Shown: positions 1 to 8,074, counted from the stretch's first letter. The stretch is 8,993 bases of DNA from Ardenticatenia bacterium (GCA_026984385.1 JALSSH010000455.1:1-8993), one strand, 5' to 3'. Notes: generated by a model not told the origin, from the sequence alone. Numbers and translations are program-made.

Positions 1-297
1 CTGCCGGCCAGCGGCGCAGACGTGATCGGCGTGGACTGGCGGATTGACCTGGCGGACGCCTGGGCGCAGCTCGGCGAGGTGGCCGTGCAAGGCAACCTTG
101 ATCCGGCGGCGTTGTTGGCCCCCTGGCCGCAGCTCCGCGAGCAGATCGAGCACGTGCTGGCGCAAGCGGGCGGGCGGCTCGGGCACATCTTCAACCTGGG
201 GCACGGCATCTTGCCCCAAACACCACCCGACAACGTGCGCCGTTTGGTGGACTACGTCCACGAGCGGAGCACGCGCACCACAAGGAGCACCCCATGA
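1..297 (+). CDS. hemE: Uroporphyrinogen decarboxylase, C-terminal part (5' end outside window)
   Basis: Frame 1 is open from the first base and ends at TGA 295-297, giving 98 residues of the C-terminal end. The enzyme removes four acetate carboxyl groups from uroporphyrinogen III to give coproporphyrinogen III in the cytoplasm. Visible family marks are GVDWR near residues 10-14 and [15 protein letters not shown] around residues 68-82, the conserved C-terminal block of HemE, followed by a last helix ([10 protein letters not shown]). The GTG at 22 is an internal codon, because the reading frame runs on upstream and the first residues (LPASGAD) fit the family. The stop overlaps the hemH ATG by 4 bases (ATGA), so the two are probably translationally coupled. 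The last ten residues (STRTTRSTP) are a poorly conserved tail. The catalytic N-terminal part cannot be checked here. Confidence 0.95.
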   Translation: MPASGADVIGVDWRIDLADAWAQLGEVAVQGNLDPAALLAPWPQLREQIEHVLAQAGGRLGHIFNLGHGILPQTPPDNVRRLVDYVHERSTRTTRSTP

Positions 298-1244
298 CCC
301 CTTCGGAAAACCCTATCGGCGTGTTGCTGATGAGCTATGGCGGGCCGGAGCGCCTGGAGGACGTGCCCGCCTTTGTGCGCGACATTCGCGGCGGTCGCCC
401 CACCCCCCAGCCGATCATTGACGCGGTGACGGAAAACTACCGCCGCATCGGGGGGCGCTCGCCGCTGTTGGAGATCACGCAGCGGCAAGCGCGGGCGCTG
501 GAAGACGCGCTCAACGCGCACCCGTCCGACGCTCGGCACTACCGCGTTTACGTCGGGATGCGTCACTGGCAGCCGCGCATCGCTGACGCGGTCGTCCGGA
601 TGATGGACGACGGGATTACGGAAGCGGTCGCGTTTCCGATCAGCCCGCATTATTCCAAGTTCAACACGCAAAAATATTTCGACGCGCTGGATGAAGGTTT
701 GCTCGCGAGCACAGAAAGCGACCGCGACTTCGACGCCGACCACGTGCTCGGTTACCACGATCACCCGCTGTTGGTGAAGGCGTGGGCCAATCACGTGCGT
801 GACGCGCTCGCCGAGCTTTCCGAAGAGGCGCACGTGGTCTTTAGCGCGCACAGCCTGCCGGTGCGCGCTATCGAGGCGGGCGACCCGTACCCTGAGCACG
901 TGCGAGAAACCGCGCGCCTGGTCGCTGAGGCACTGGCGCTGCCCGCCGAGCAGTGGTCGGTCGCCTTCCAAAGCGCAGGCAAATCACCCGAACCCTGGAT
1001 CGGCCCTGAGCTGCTCGCTCACCTCAGCGATCTGGCTCAAGCGGGCGTCCGAAACGTGGTGGTCGCGCCCATTGGCTTCGTGGCCGACCACGTCGAAGTG
1101 CTCTATGACCTGGACATCCAGGCGCGGGAGTTCGCCGAGGAGCTGGGGCTGGGCTTTGTGCGCGCCGCCTCGCTCAACGACGATCCGACCTTTGTCGCGG
1201 CGCTGGCAGACGTGGCGCGCCGCCACCACAGGGGCGAGCGATGA
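294..1244 (+). CDS. hemH: Ferrochelatase (protoporphyrin or coproporphyrin III type)
   Basis: A protein of 316 residues, the usual size for a soluble bacterial ferrochelatase, which inserts Fe2+ into the porphyrin ring. Conserved blocks in order: [11 protein letters not shown] (9-19), [12 protein letters not shown] (114-125), the ferrochelatase signature [19 protein letters not shown] (181-199) with the metal-site His186, [13 protein letters not shown] (226-238), and [16 protein letters not shown] (259-274) with the partner acidic residue Glu268. No cysteine is seen anywhere, so there is no C-terminal [2Fe-2S] cluster of the kind found in some bacterial and animal enzymes. The QSAG.SP.PWIGP form resembles the Gram-positive type that works on coproporphyrin III, but this alone does not settle the substrate. 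The ATG at 294 overlaps the hemE stop, and the TGA at 1242-1244 overlaps the next ATG. AAGGAG at 281-286, 7 bases before the ATG, is a good ribosome binding site. Confidence 0.96.
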   Translation: MTPSENPIGVLLMSYGGPERLEDVPAFVRDIRGGRPTPQPIIDAVTENYRRIGGRSPLLEITQRQARALEDALNAHPSDARHYRVYVGMRHWQPRIADAVVRMMDDGITEAVAFPISPHYSKFNTQKYFDALDEGLLASTESDRDFDADHVLGYHDHPLLVKAWANHVRDALAELSEEAHVVFSAHSLPVRAIEAGDPYPEHVRETARLVAEALALPAEQWSVAFQSAGKSPEPWIGPELLAHLSDLAQAGVRNVVVAPIGFVADHVEVLYDLDIQAREFAEELGLGFVRAASLNDDPTFVAALADVARRHHRGER

Positions 1245-2647
1245 GGCGGCTGGTGATCGTCGGCGGGGGCATCGCCGGTCTCGCCACCGCCTACTACGCG
1301 CAGCAAGCCGCCGCCGAGCACGATCTGCCGCTGGCGATTACGCTGGTGGAGCGCGAGGCGCACTTAGGCGGCAAGATCGTCACCGACCGACCCGACGGCT
1401 TCGTGATCGAAGGTGGGCCGGACTCGTTCATCACGCAAAAGCCCTGGGCGCTGCAACTCTGCCGCGAGCTGGGCTTGGAAGAGCGCTTGATCGGCACAAA
1501 CGACGCACGTAAAGCCGTCTACGTGTTGCGCGGCGGGCGTTTGCGTCGGATGCCGGAGGGATTGTTGCTGGTCGTGCCGACGCAATTTCGCCCCTTCCTC
1601 ACCTCGCGGCTGATCTCGTGGCGCGGCAAACTGCGCATGGGGCTAGACTGGGTCATCCCTCCGCGCCGTGACCCCGCCGACGAGAGCCTGGCGGATTTCA
1701 TACGGCGGCGGCTGGGGCAAGAGGCGCTGGACGTGCTCGCCGAGCCGATGATGGCCGGCATCCACGTAGCGGACGCGGAGCGGCTCAGCATTCAGGCCAC
1801 GTTCCCCCGCTTTGTGGAGATCGAGCGGCGCTACGGCAGCCTCATTCGCGGCATGTTGGCCGCGCGGCGCGCCCGCGCCAAAGCGCCGCGCGCTAACGGG
1901 CACGGCAAGACCACCGTCTTTATGACGCTGCGCGGCGGGCTGGCGGAGCTGGTGGACGCGCTGGAGCGCGCCTTGCACGCCGAGATCGTCATCGGCCAAG
2001 CGGTAAGCGGCTTGGAACGCACGCACGACGGCTACACGCTGACGCTGAGCGGCGGGCGCACGCTGATCGCCGACGCGGTCGTGCTCGCCACGCCCGCTTA
2101 CGCCGCCGCCGAGCTGCTGCGTCCGCTGGACGCGGACTTGGCCGCCCGATTGGAGACGATCCGCTACGTTTCCACCGCCACCGTCTCGCTCGGCTACGCG
2201 GTGGCGGATTTTCCGCACCCGTTGGACGGCTTCGGCTACGTCGTGCCGCGCAGCGAATCCTCGCGGCTGCTCGCTTGCACGTGGACCAGCACCAAATTTC
2301 CACAGCGCGCCGCGCCGCAAAGCGTGCTGTTGCGCGCGTTTGTGGGCGGTCCGCGCGATGAGGCGCTCGCCGCGTTGGACGAGGACGCTTTGGTCGCGCT
2401 GGTGCGCGAGGAGCTGGCCCGCACGCTCGGCGTACAGGCCGAGCCGACGGTCGCGCGCGTTTTTCGCTGGCGACGCGCCAATCCGCAGTATGACGTGGGG
2501 CACTTGGAGCGCGTCGCCGCGCTGGAAGCGGCTTGCCCGCCCGGGCTGTACCTGACGGGCAGCGCCTATCGCGGGGTGGGCATTCCCGACTGCGTGAAGC
2601 AAGGGCAAGCGACCGCTCGCGCCGTCGTGACGCGGCTCGGCGCATGA
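1241..2647 (+). CDS. hemG: Protoporphyrinogen/coproporphyrinogen III oxidase (HemY/CgoX family flavoprotein)
   Basis: A protein of 468 residues, the normal length for the oxygen-dependent FAD oxidase family (called hemG, hemY or cgoX by different authors). It removes six electrons from protoporphyrinogen IX or coproporphyrinogen III to form the aromatic porphyrin. The N-terminus has the FAD-binding dinucleotide fold, [13 protein letters not shown] (5-17), then the second-strand acid VERE (36-39) and [22 protein letters not shown] (42-63). Further family blocks are [18 protein letters not shown] (166-183), [15 protein letters not shown] (227-241) and the C-terminal FAD-contact motif [19 protein letters not shown] (437-455). 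A short basic, Ala-rich loop (about 207-223) looks like a species-specific insert. The start overlaps the hemH stop by 4 bases (ATGA). It should act on the HemE/CPO product and feed HemH, or oxidise coproporphyrinogen directly. No ChdC (HemQ) gene is present in the window to decide between these. Confidence 0.95.
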   Translation: MRRLVIVGGGIAGLATAYYAQQAAAEHDLPLAITLVEREAHLGGKIVTDRPDGFVIEGGPDSFITQKPWALQLCRELGLEERLIGTNDARKAVYVLRGGRLRRMPEGLLLVVPTQFRPFLTSRLISWRGKLRMGLDWVIPPRRDPADESLADFIRRRLGQEALDVLAEPMMAGIHVADAERLSIQATFPRFVEIERRYGSLIRGMLAARRARAKAPRANGHGKTTVFMTLRGGLAELVDALERALHAEIVIGQAVSGLERTHDGYTLTLSGGRTLIADAVVLATPAYAAAELLRPLDADLAARLETIRYVSTATVSLGYAVADFPHPLDGFGYVVPRSESSRLLACTWTSTKFPQRAAPQSVLLRAFVGGPRDEALAALDEDALVALVREELARTLGVQAEPTVARVFRWRRANPQYDVGHLERVAALEAACPPGLYLTGSAYRGVGIPDCVKQGQATARAVVTRLGA

Positions 2648-2955
2648 TAGCGCAAGGGCAACAGTGGGGCGCTGCCCCACGCCCCGCGCGCTTTTTCGAA
2701 AAAAGCGCGGCAAAAACTTGGCTTTGCCCTGCCGCGCGGAACGCGCAGCAGGGCAGGAAAGCGAAAGCATCCCGCAGCGGCAACGGCACACCAGCCCCAA
2801 ACGCCCATTGCCGTTGTGCCGCGAGGCGCGCGGAAGCGCGGCTCGCGGAGGGTGCAGGGGCGGGATCGCCCCTGCTGGGGGCGCGGGGGCGAAGCCCTCG
2901 CCCAAAACACCCCACACGCACACACAGCAAACCACGCACACAAGGACAAACGATC
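2648..2955. repeat. Gene-free, hairpin-rich intergenic stretch (palindromic repeat candidate)
   Basis: These 308 bases between hemG and hemL hold no convincing gene but many inverted repeats in a row. The stems are: GTGGGGC/GCCCCAC (2664-2670/2674-2680, 3-base loop); CGCGCTTTTT with AAAAAAGCGCG (2687-2696/2699-2709); GCCCTGC/GCAGGGC (2726-2732/2748-2754) enclosing GCGCG/CGCGC; CGCGAG/CTCGCG near 2820-2846; GCAGGGGCG/CGCCCCTGC (2854-2862/2867-2875, perfect, 4-base loop); and GCGGGGGC/GCCCTCGC (2883-2890/2894-2901, GAA loop, one G-T pair). Side-by-side hairpins with short loops are typical of dispersed bacterial palindromic repeats. None is followed by a T-run, so they are not standard terminators. 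No promoter for hemL is obvious. The last 50 or so bases are an A/C-rich leader. Confidence 0.6.
2942..2946 (+). promoter_or_regulatory. Ribosome binding site of hemL
   Basis: AAGGA lies 9 bases before the ATG at 2956. It fixes this ATG as the start. The reading frame itself stays open far upstream through the hairpin region and into the end of hemG, so without this site the start would be ambiguous. Confidence 0.75.
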
Positions 2956-4239
<1,284 letters not shown>

Positions 4240-4250
4240 GCGCACGTAAA

Positions 4251-4292
4251 ACGGGCGCAGGCCCTGACCGCGTTGGTCATGCCTGCGCCCGT
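4251..4292. terminator. Bidirectional intrinsic terminator between convergent hemL and ppa
   Basis: A perfect 12-base stem, ACGGGCGCAGGC (4251-4262) with GCCTGCGCCCGT (4281-4292), encloses a second 5-base stem TGACC/GGTCA (4265-4269/4275-4279). It starts 12 bases after the hemL stop and lies 28 bases beyond the ppa stop. Read on the - strand the stem is followed by TTTTA, a short T-run, so it suits ppa termination best. On the + strand the stem is followed by GTGTCGG without a T-run, so termination of hemL there may be weaker. Confidence 0.8.
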
Positions 4293-4319
4293 GTGTCGGC
4301 ACTGCACGTTCTCGCCGCG

Positions 4320-4862
4320 CTACACCATTTCCGGCGGGAACTTCTCCTTATAGCGCTGCACCGTCTGCAAAATCACCGCGCGAGCAGCTTCTGCGCCTTC
4401 CCATCCCTTGGGCGTCACCTGGATACCTTGCAACTGCTTATAGGTCTGGAAAAAATGCGCCACTTCGTTGAGGAAGTGTTTGGGCACGTCGTCAATATCG
4501 TGATAGTCGTCAAAAAGCGGATCGGTGGCGGGCACGGCCAAAATCTTGTCGTCCGGGTCGCCCCGATCCAACATGTGGAAGATGCCCACCGGACGCGCCT
4601 CGATCACGCAACCGGCAAAGGTCGGCTCGTTGACCATCACCAAAATATCCATCGGGTCGCCGTCCTCGGCGTAAGTTTGCGGGATCAGGCCGTAATCGCT
4701 GGGGTAGTGCATCGGGCTATAGAGCACGCGGTCCAGCTTGATCACGCCCGCTTTTTTGCTGTATTCGTACTTGTTACGGCTGCCCTTCGGAATTTCTACA
4801 ATGCAATAGACCGTATTCGGCACATCGGGGCCGGTGGGCAGTTGATGCCACAAATTGATCAT
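4320..4862 (-). CDS. ppa: Inorganic pyrophosphatase (family I)
   Basis: A 180-residue soluble family I pyrophosphatase, which hydrolyses PPi to two phosphates with Mg2+ and pulls biosynthetic reactions forward. Visible residues: KYEY (31-34) for phosphate binding, [21 protein letters not shown] (56-76) containing the PROSITE signature DGDPMD with metal ligands Asp67, Asp69 and Asp72, [12 protein letters not shown] (104-115), and the C-terminal [14 protein letters not shown] (133-146). The start at 4862 gives [16 protein letters not shown], the normal family N-terminus, and AAAGGGA ends 6 bases upstream. A longer start at 4913 would add 17 residues ([17 protein letters not shown]) and would overlap the preceding stop as ATGA. 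That overlap is tempting, but the added residues are not family-like. It is the last gene of the lepB-zinc finger-ppa group and is followed by a hairpin with a T-run. Confidence 0.96.
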   Translation of the reverse strand: MINLWHQLPTGPDVPNTVYCIVEIPKGSRNKYEYSKKAGVIKLDRVLYSPMHYPSDYGLIPQTYAEDGDPMDILVMVNEPTFAGCVIEARPVGIFHMLDRGDPDDKILAVPATDPLFDDYHDIDDVPKHFLNEVAHFFQTYKQLQGIQVTPKGWEGAEAARAVILQTVQRYKEKFPPEMV

Positions 4863-4909
4863 CGTGTTTCCCTTTGCTACTACTTTCAGCACGCAAACCG
4901 CGCGCCTAA

Positions 4910-5197
4910 TCATTTGGAACGCGGGCGCGCTGCGTCTTCCGGTGCGTTAGAAGCGGACGATTGCGGCTCAGCATTCGTCGTGGTGGCGGCGCGGTGACGG
5001 TTGGGTGGCAAACCGGCCTGGCCGATCGTCACCTCAAACTGGCGCAACTTTTCCGTGTTAAAAAAGACCTGGCCGCACACGTCACAACGGCGCGCGGGCA
5101 CGTTGGGAATGTGCACCAACGTTCCGTTGTACACCTGGACATACGTCAGGCGTTTGGGGTGCAGATGGCCGATGTTGCAATGCGGGCAAGTTTCCAA
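4910..5197 (-). CDS. YgiT-type zinc-finger protein (small, stand-alone)
   Basis: A 95-residue protein read from TTG at 5197. Residues 4-41 carry CPHC (4-7) and CDVC (38-41), two knuckles about 30 residues apart around a [19 protein letters not shown] core. This is the YgiT/MqsA-N type zinc-binding fold, and the following GQVFFN fits it. The rest is a low-complexity, basic/Ala/Ser-rich tail (about 63-95) with no helix-turn-helix, so it is not a full MqsA-like antitoxin. TTG is preferred because GAGGA lies 9 bases upstream and family members begin just before the first CxxC. An in-frame GTG at 5287 would add 30 residues encoded by the end of lepB and just after it. It sits 50 bases after lepB and 47 before ppa, so is probably cotranscribed. 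The function is unknown; no toxin partner is adjacent. Confidence 0.75.
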   Translation of the reverse strand: METCPHCNIGHLHPKRLTYVQVYNGTLVHIPNVPARRCDVCGQVFFNTEKLRQFEVTIGQAGLPPNRHRAATTTNAEPQSSASNAPEDAARPRSK

Positions 5198-5206
5198 AGG
5201 TGGTGT

Positions 5207-5211
5207 TCCTC
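5207..5211 (-). promoter_or_regulatory. Ribosome binding site deciding the TTG start of the zinc-finger gene
   Basis: On the - strand GAGGA (5211 to 5207) is followed by 9 bases and then TTG at 5197. No comparable site precedes the in-frame GTG at 5287. Confidence 0.55.
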
Positions 5212-5247
5212 GGCGTGGTGTGTCAGCGCCGCGCAGTGGTCGCGCGC

Positions 5248-6051
5248 TCAATCCTCGTCCCCGTACCACCCAGCGTAGGGCGGCCACGTTGGGGTCGGGG
5301 TAGGCGGTTGGTTTAAGTCCTGCGGGCCGGAAGGCGGCGGCAATTTCGTTGGGGTCGGGGAAGGCGTCGGCGTGTAGGTGGGCGTGAGCGTGGGCAGCGG
5401 TGCGCCGTGCACCTCGTCATAGCTCCAATGCTCGATCAACCCCCAATCTTTCGGCGGCCAATAGCGCAAAAAAGCCCGCCCGACAAGATATTTGCGGTTC
5501 ACCGGCCCGAAGTCTTGCGAATCTTTGCTGGCGCCGCGATTGTCGCCCAACATAAAGAACTCGTTCGGCCCGATCTCCCATTCGCCGTCGCAGGACTTGC
5601 CGCGACAAAAGTTCTCGATATACGGCTCTTCGAGCAAGTGCCCGTCAATGTAAACGCGCCCGTCCAAGATCGTGACACGCTCGCCGGGCAACCCGATCAC
5701 GCGCTTGATAAAGTCCCTGTCCGGTTGGAGCGGATAGTGGAAAACCACCACATCCCCCCGTCGCGGCTGGCCCAAAATATAGGACAGGCGATTGACGATG
5801 ATAAACTGGCCGGTGTTGAAGTTCGGCAACATGCTGTGCCCGTCCACCACAAAGCGCGCCGTTGCCAGGTTGACAAACGCATAAATCGCCGCGATCAGCA
5901 GCAGCGTTTCCAACAGCTCGCGCCAGAGCGTATGCTTGCTCTGGATTTGCGGACGTGGAACGTGCGTCACCATCACGGGGTCGGGCTGCGGTGTGTAGCT
6001 CGGCGTGGGCGGCGGGCCGTAAGGGTCGGTGTGTGTTGGTGTCTCGAACAT
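5248..6051 (-). CDS. lepB: Signal peptidase I with Pro/Thr-rich N- and C-terminal extensions
   Basis: A 267-residue membrane serine protease that cuts signal peptides from exported preproteins on the outer face of the membrane. A Pro/Thr-rich cytoplasmic segment (1-37) precedes one membrane helix (about 45-65, LLETLLLIAAIYAFVNLATA). Box B is VVDGHSMLPNF with catalytic Ser73. Boxes C and D are RRGDVVVFHYPLQPDRDFIKRVIGLPGE with the general base Lys116. Box E is GDNRGASKDSQDFG (169-182); the usual DSR triplet reads DSQ here. After the fold (about 215) comes a tail of some 50 residues rich in PTPTPT, ending in acidic GWYGDED. The start at 6051 is chosen because the 109 extra residues of the longer ORF are Arg-rich and antisense to the next gene. 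No Shine-Dalgarno is seen, and the promoter lies right against the ATG. It heads the - strand group lepB-zinc finger-ppa. Confidence 0.95.
   Translation of the reverse strand: MFETPTHTDPYGPPPTPSYTPQPDPVMVTHVPRPQIQSKHTLWRELLETLLLIAAIYAFVNLATARFVVDGHSMLPNFNTGQFIIVNRLSYILGQPRRGDVVVFHYPLQPDRDFIKRVIGLPGERVTILDGRVYIDGHLLEEPYIENFCRGKSCDGEWEIGPNEFFMLGDNRGASKDSQDFGPVNRKYLVGRAFLRYWPPKDWGLIEHWSYDEVHGAPLPTLTPTYTPTPSPTPTKLPPPSGPQDLNQPPTPTPTWPPYAGWYGDED
5287..5366. repeat. Direct repeat of 20 bases, 60 apart, in the LepB tail
   Basis: CGTTGGGGTCGGGGTAGGCG (5287-5306) recurs with one mismatch at 5347-5366 (A for T at the 15th base). The offset is exactly 60 bases, or 20 codons, so both copies encode the same Pro/Thr pattern in the C-terminal tail of LepB. 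Confidence 0.8.
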
Positions 6052-6060
6052 AGCAACCAG

Positions 6061-6089
6061 ACTATAGCGCAGCGGGCGCAGTCTGGCAA
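6061..6089 (-). promoter_or_regulatory. Sigma70-type promoter of lepB, nearly leaderless
   Basis: On the - strand TTGCCA (6089-6084) and TATAGT (6066-6061) are separated by exactly 17 bases, and each matches the consensus at 5 of 6 positions. The expected transcription start, about 7 bases beyond the -10 box, falls near 6054, only about 3 bases before the lepB ATG at 6051. There is no Shine-Dalgarno in between, as expected for a leaderless mRNA. Confidence 0.6.
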
Positions 6090-6188
6090 TGGTCGGTTTC
6101 GCCTGGGCCCAGCTCCCAAAGCGCACTATGAGGTGCGCGTTGTGGGCACAAAGTCCCCCTTTGCACAAACGCCACAAACCAAGCGCAT

Positions 6189-6217
6189 TTGCCCTCAGCC
6201 TCCCCCTGCGACACAAT
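6189..6217 (+). promoter_or_regulatory. Possible promoter of the EamA transporter gene
   Basis: TTGCCC (6189-6194), a 17-base spacer and CACAAT (6212-6217) form a weaker sigma70-like pair (each 4 of 6). Transcription would begin near 6224 and give a leader of about 30 bases that includes GAGGAGG at 6239-6245. It is the best-spaced pair I see in the 203-base divergent region, but the match is modest. Confidence 0.35.
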
Positions 6218-6254
6218 AAGGGCCGCTTGCCGCGCTCTGAGGAGGTTCGCGCCG

Positions 6255-7202
6255 ATGTCCCAACACCCCACCACGCCCTTTCGCCGCGCCTGGCTCCCCT
6301 ATGCGGCGCTGGGCGGCGGCGTGCTGGCCGTCTCCACCGCCGCGATCCTGATCCGCCTGGCGCAAGCCGAAGGCGCACCCTCCCTGGCGCTGGCAGCGGG
6401 GCGATTGTGGGTGGCGGCGCTGGCGCTCACGCCGCTGGTGCTGCGCCGTCATCGCGCAGAGCTGCGCGCCGTGCACGGGCGAACGCTCGGCTGGGCGCTG
6501 CTGGCAGGCGTCGCGCTGGGGCTGCATTTCGCCACCTGGATCACCTCGCTGGAATATACGGCGGTGGTCAACAGCGTGACCCTGGTCACTTCTACGCCGC
6601 TTTGGGTGGCTTTGGCCGCGCCGTTTGTGTTGGGGGAAAAACCCAGCCGCGCCGCCGCGCTCGGCTTGGCCCTGGCGCTGAGCGGCGGGGTGCTGGTCGG
6701 GCTAAGCGGCGCGGTCGGCGAGCCACCTACCCGTCGCGCGCCCGCGCTCGGCAACAGCTTGGCGATCTTCGGCGCGTGGATGGCGGCAATCTACTTCCTG
6801 ATCGGGCGCAAGGTGCGGGCGCGGGTCGGCCTGACTGTGTACGTCTGGCTGGTCTACGGCATGGCCGCGCTGGTGCTCAGCGGGGCGCTGATCGCGGCGC
6901 GCGTCCCCGTGACGGGCTATCCCGCGCGCGCCTATCTTTGGGTGTTGCTGATGGGGCTTGTGCCGCAACTGCTGGGGCATTCGGCCTTCAACTATGCGTT
7001 GGGCTTTCTGCCCGCCGCCTACGTCAGCTTGATCATCTTGGGCGAGCCTATCGGCAGCGGCCTTTTGGCGATCCTCATCTTGGACGAGTGGCCGGTTGCG
7101 TTACAATTGGTTGGGGCGACGTTGATTTTAGCGGGGATCGCGGTCGCCAGCCAAAGCGATACCGCTGCGTCTGCTCCGTTGGAGCAAGCAGAAACATTAT
7201 GA
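6255..7202 (+). CDS. EamA/DMT-family transporter (drug/metabolite type)
   Basis: A 315-residue integral membrane protein with two EamA repeats and about ten membrane helices, the usual DMT size. The first repeat runs from about WLPYAALGGGVLAVSTAAILIRLA through HFATWITSLEYTAVVNSVTLVTSTPLWVALAAPFVLGEKPSRAAALGLALALSGGVLV. The second runs from LGNSLAIFGAWMAAIYFLIGRKV to AAYVSLIILGEPIGSGLLAILILDEWPVALQLVGATLILAGIAVAS. The paired 'TPLWVAL...GEKPS' and 'LGEPIGSGLLA...DEWP' blocks are diagnostic of the family. The substrate cannot be told; members export amino acids, metabolites or drugs. The ATG at 6255 is preferred over an in-frame codon at 6189 because GAGGAGG lies 9 bases upstream. The stop overlaps the next ATG by 4 bases. 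It is the first gene of the + strand group that includes the lyase-like and Tat genes. Confidence 0.93.
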   Translation: MSQHPTTPFRRAWLPYAALGGGVLAVSTAAILIRLAQAEGAPSLALAAGRLWVAALALTPLVLRRHRAELRAVHGRTLGWALLAGVALGLHFATWITSLEYTAVVNSVTLVTSTPLWVALAAPFVLGEKPSRAAALGLALALSGGVLVGLSGAVGEPPTRRAPALGNSLAIFGAWMAAIYFLIGRKVRARVGLTVYVWLVYGMAALVLSGALIAARVPVTGYPARAYLWVLLMGLVPQLLGHSAFNYALGFLPAAYVSLIILGEPIGSGLLAILILDEWPVALQLVGATLILAGIAVASQSDTAASAPLEQAETL

Positions 7203-8059
7203 AACGACGTTATTGGGTGGCGGTGGGTACGTTGATCGTGTTGGCGTTGACCGCTCGAACAACGTGGAATACATCAGCAGATAGAAACGCGCGCTTGTTG
7301 TTCCGTTCCGGTTTTGAAGGGGGCGTTTACTTGGGCGAAGTGGTGAACGGCTATCGCCCTATTTTGGGCACGGACGCCGAAAGCGGCTTCAGTTGGCCGA
7401 TCACGGTGTTGGGGGCGCAGGGCAGCAGCTTGCACTATATCCAAGATGACGACCGCCGCGCCGTAGATAGCGCTATACGTACCACTATCGGGCGTGACGG
7501 GCAGCCCACCCGTGCACTTTACAGCGTGCAGCGCTACGCGCATGATGCTACCCAGTGCCCGTATGAAATCTTGGACATCAGCAACGGGCGCGACGATCTC
7601 TACATCCGCTATTGGATGAAGTTTGGGCCTCTCGGCTTGCACCAAACCGACACATGGCGCGCGATCTTTGAGTGGAAAAGCAAAGGCTACGCAGAAGGAG
7701 ACGGGTTTCGCCTGATCGCGTTTGTTTACACAGACGAGCAAGGTCGCCCCTATTGGCATTGGCAAGGGGATGCCAACCCCGAGTCGCCGCTTTGGGAAGT
7801 TGACAATTGGGATATTCCCGTGCCGATCGGGGAATGGTTCTTGACCGAGTTCTATTGGCACTGGAGCGAGGACGCAAATGGGCGCGCGTTGTGGCGGGTT
7901 AATGGAAAGGTGATCGGTGACCATCACGGCCCGACTACGCGCAACGGTAAGCCCATTGATTTTATCATGCTCACGCAAATTTATGGGGACGCCAATCCCA
8001 AATCCCAATGGGTGGACGAGATCGAAATTTGGGACGGCATCCCCCTTATATACCGTTGA
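7199..8059 (+). CDS. Secreted polysaccharide-lyase-like / concanavalin A-like domain protein
   Basis: A 286-residue protein starting MKRRYWVAVGTLIVLALTA, a short basic N-region and hydrophobic stretch that should act as a signal peptide or anchor. The remainder (about 33-286) resembles the jelly-roll, heparin-lyase-I-like family: RSGFEGG at the start, DLYIRYWMKFGP (133-144), WRAIFEWKS (153-161), IPVPIGEWFLTEFYWHWSED (206-225), a LWRVNGKVIGDHHG strand (231-244), IMLTQIYGDANPKSQWVDEIEIWDG (256-280) near the end. Such folds bind or cut glycans, but I cannot see a verified catalytic set, so enzymatic activity is uncertain. It overlaps the EamA stop by 4 bases and is 15 bases before the Tat gene. 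Its base composition is lower in GC than its neighbours. Arg3-Arg4 followed by Tyr-Trp-Val loosely resembles a Tat motif. Confidence 0.7.
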   Translation: MKRRYWVAVGTLIVLALTARTTWNTSADRNARLLFRSGFEGGVYLGEVVNGYRPILGTDAESGFSWPITVLGAQGSSLHYIQDDDRRAVDSAIRTTIGRDGQPTRALYSVQRYAHDATQCPYEILDISNGRDDLYIRYWMKFGPLGLHQTDTWRAIFEWKSKGYAEGDGFRLIAFVYTDEQGRPYWHWQGDANPESPLWEVDNWDIPVPIGEWFLTEFYWHWSEDANGRALWRVNGKVIGDHHGPTTRNGKPIDFIMLTQIYGDANPKSQWVDEIEIWDGIPLIYR

Positions 8060-8074
8060 GCGAGGTGTAGGCAC

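Noticed and set aside
2664..2901. Hairpin run as a CRISPR array or tRNA
   Set aside because: There are no regularly spaced identical repeats and no cloverleaf or CCA-type end; each stem differs in sequence.
1643..2941. Long antisense ORF of 432 residues over hemG
   Set aside because: The product is Arg/Ala/His-rich with no family features. Such ORFs are a by-product of high GC codon use on the other strand.
2533..2955. In-frame upstream extension of hemL (568-residue ORF)
   Set aside because: It begins inside hemG and runs through the hairpin region. The extra residues are low-complexity Arg/Ala, and hemL has its own Shine-Dalgarno and family N-terminus at 2956.
4863..4913. Earlier ppa start with ATGA overlap
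   Set aside because: The overlap suggests coupling, but the added 17 residues are not family-like and the ATG at 4862 has its own Shine-Dalgarno.
4910..5197. Zinc-finger gene as part of a toxin-antitoxin pair
   Set aside because: No toxin-sized partner is adjacent, and the protein lacks the helix-turn-helix half of MqsA. Flanks are lepB and ppa.
5407..6219. Antisense ORF of 270 residues over lepB
   Set aside because: No recognisable domain; the coding strand is clearly lepB with intact catalytic residues.
6052..6378. N-terminal extension of LepB (376-residue form)
   Set aside because: The added 109 residues are Arg-rich, antisense to the transporter gene and would run through the lepB promoter.
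6089..7198. Upstream extension of the lyase-like ORF (656-residue form)
   Set aside because: It is read in a shifted frame over the EamA gene. The composition is Arg/Gly/Ala-rich, and the protein has a good signal-like start at 7199.
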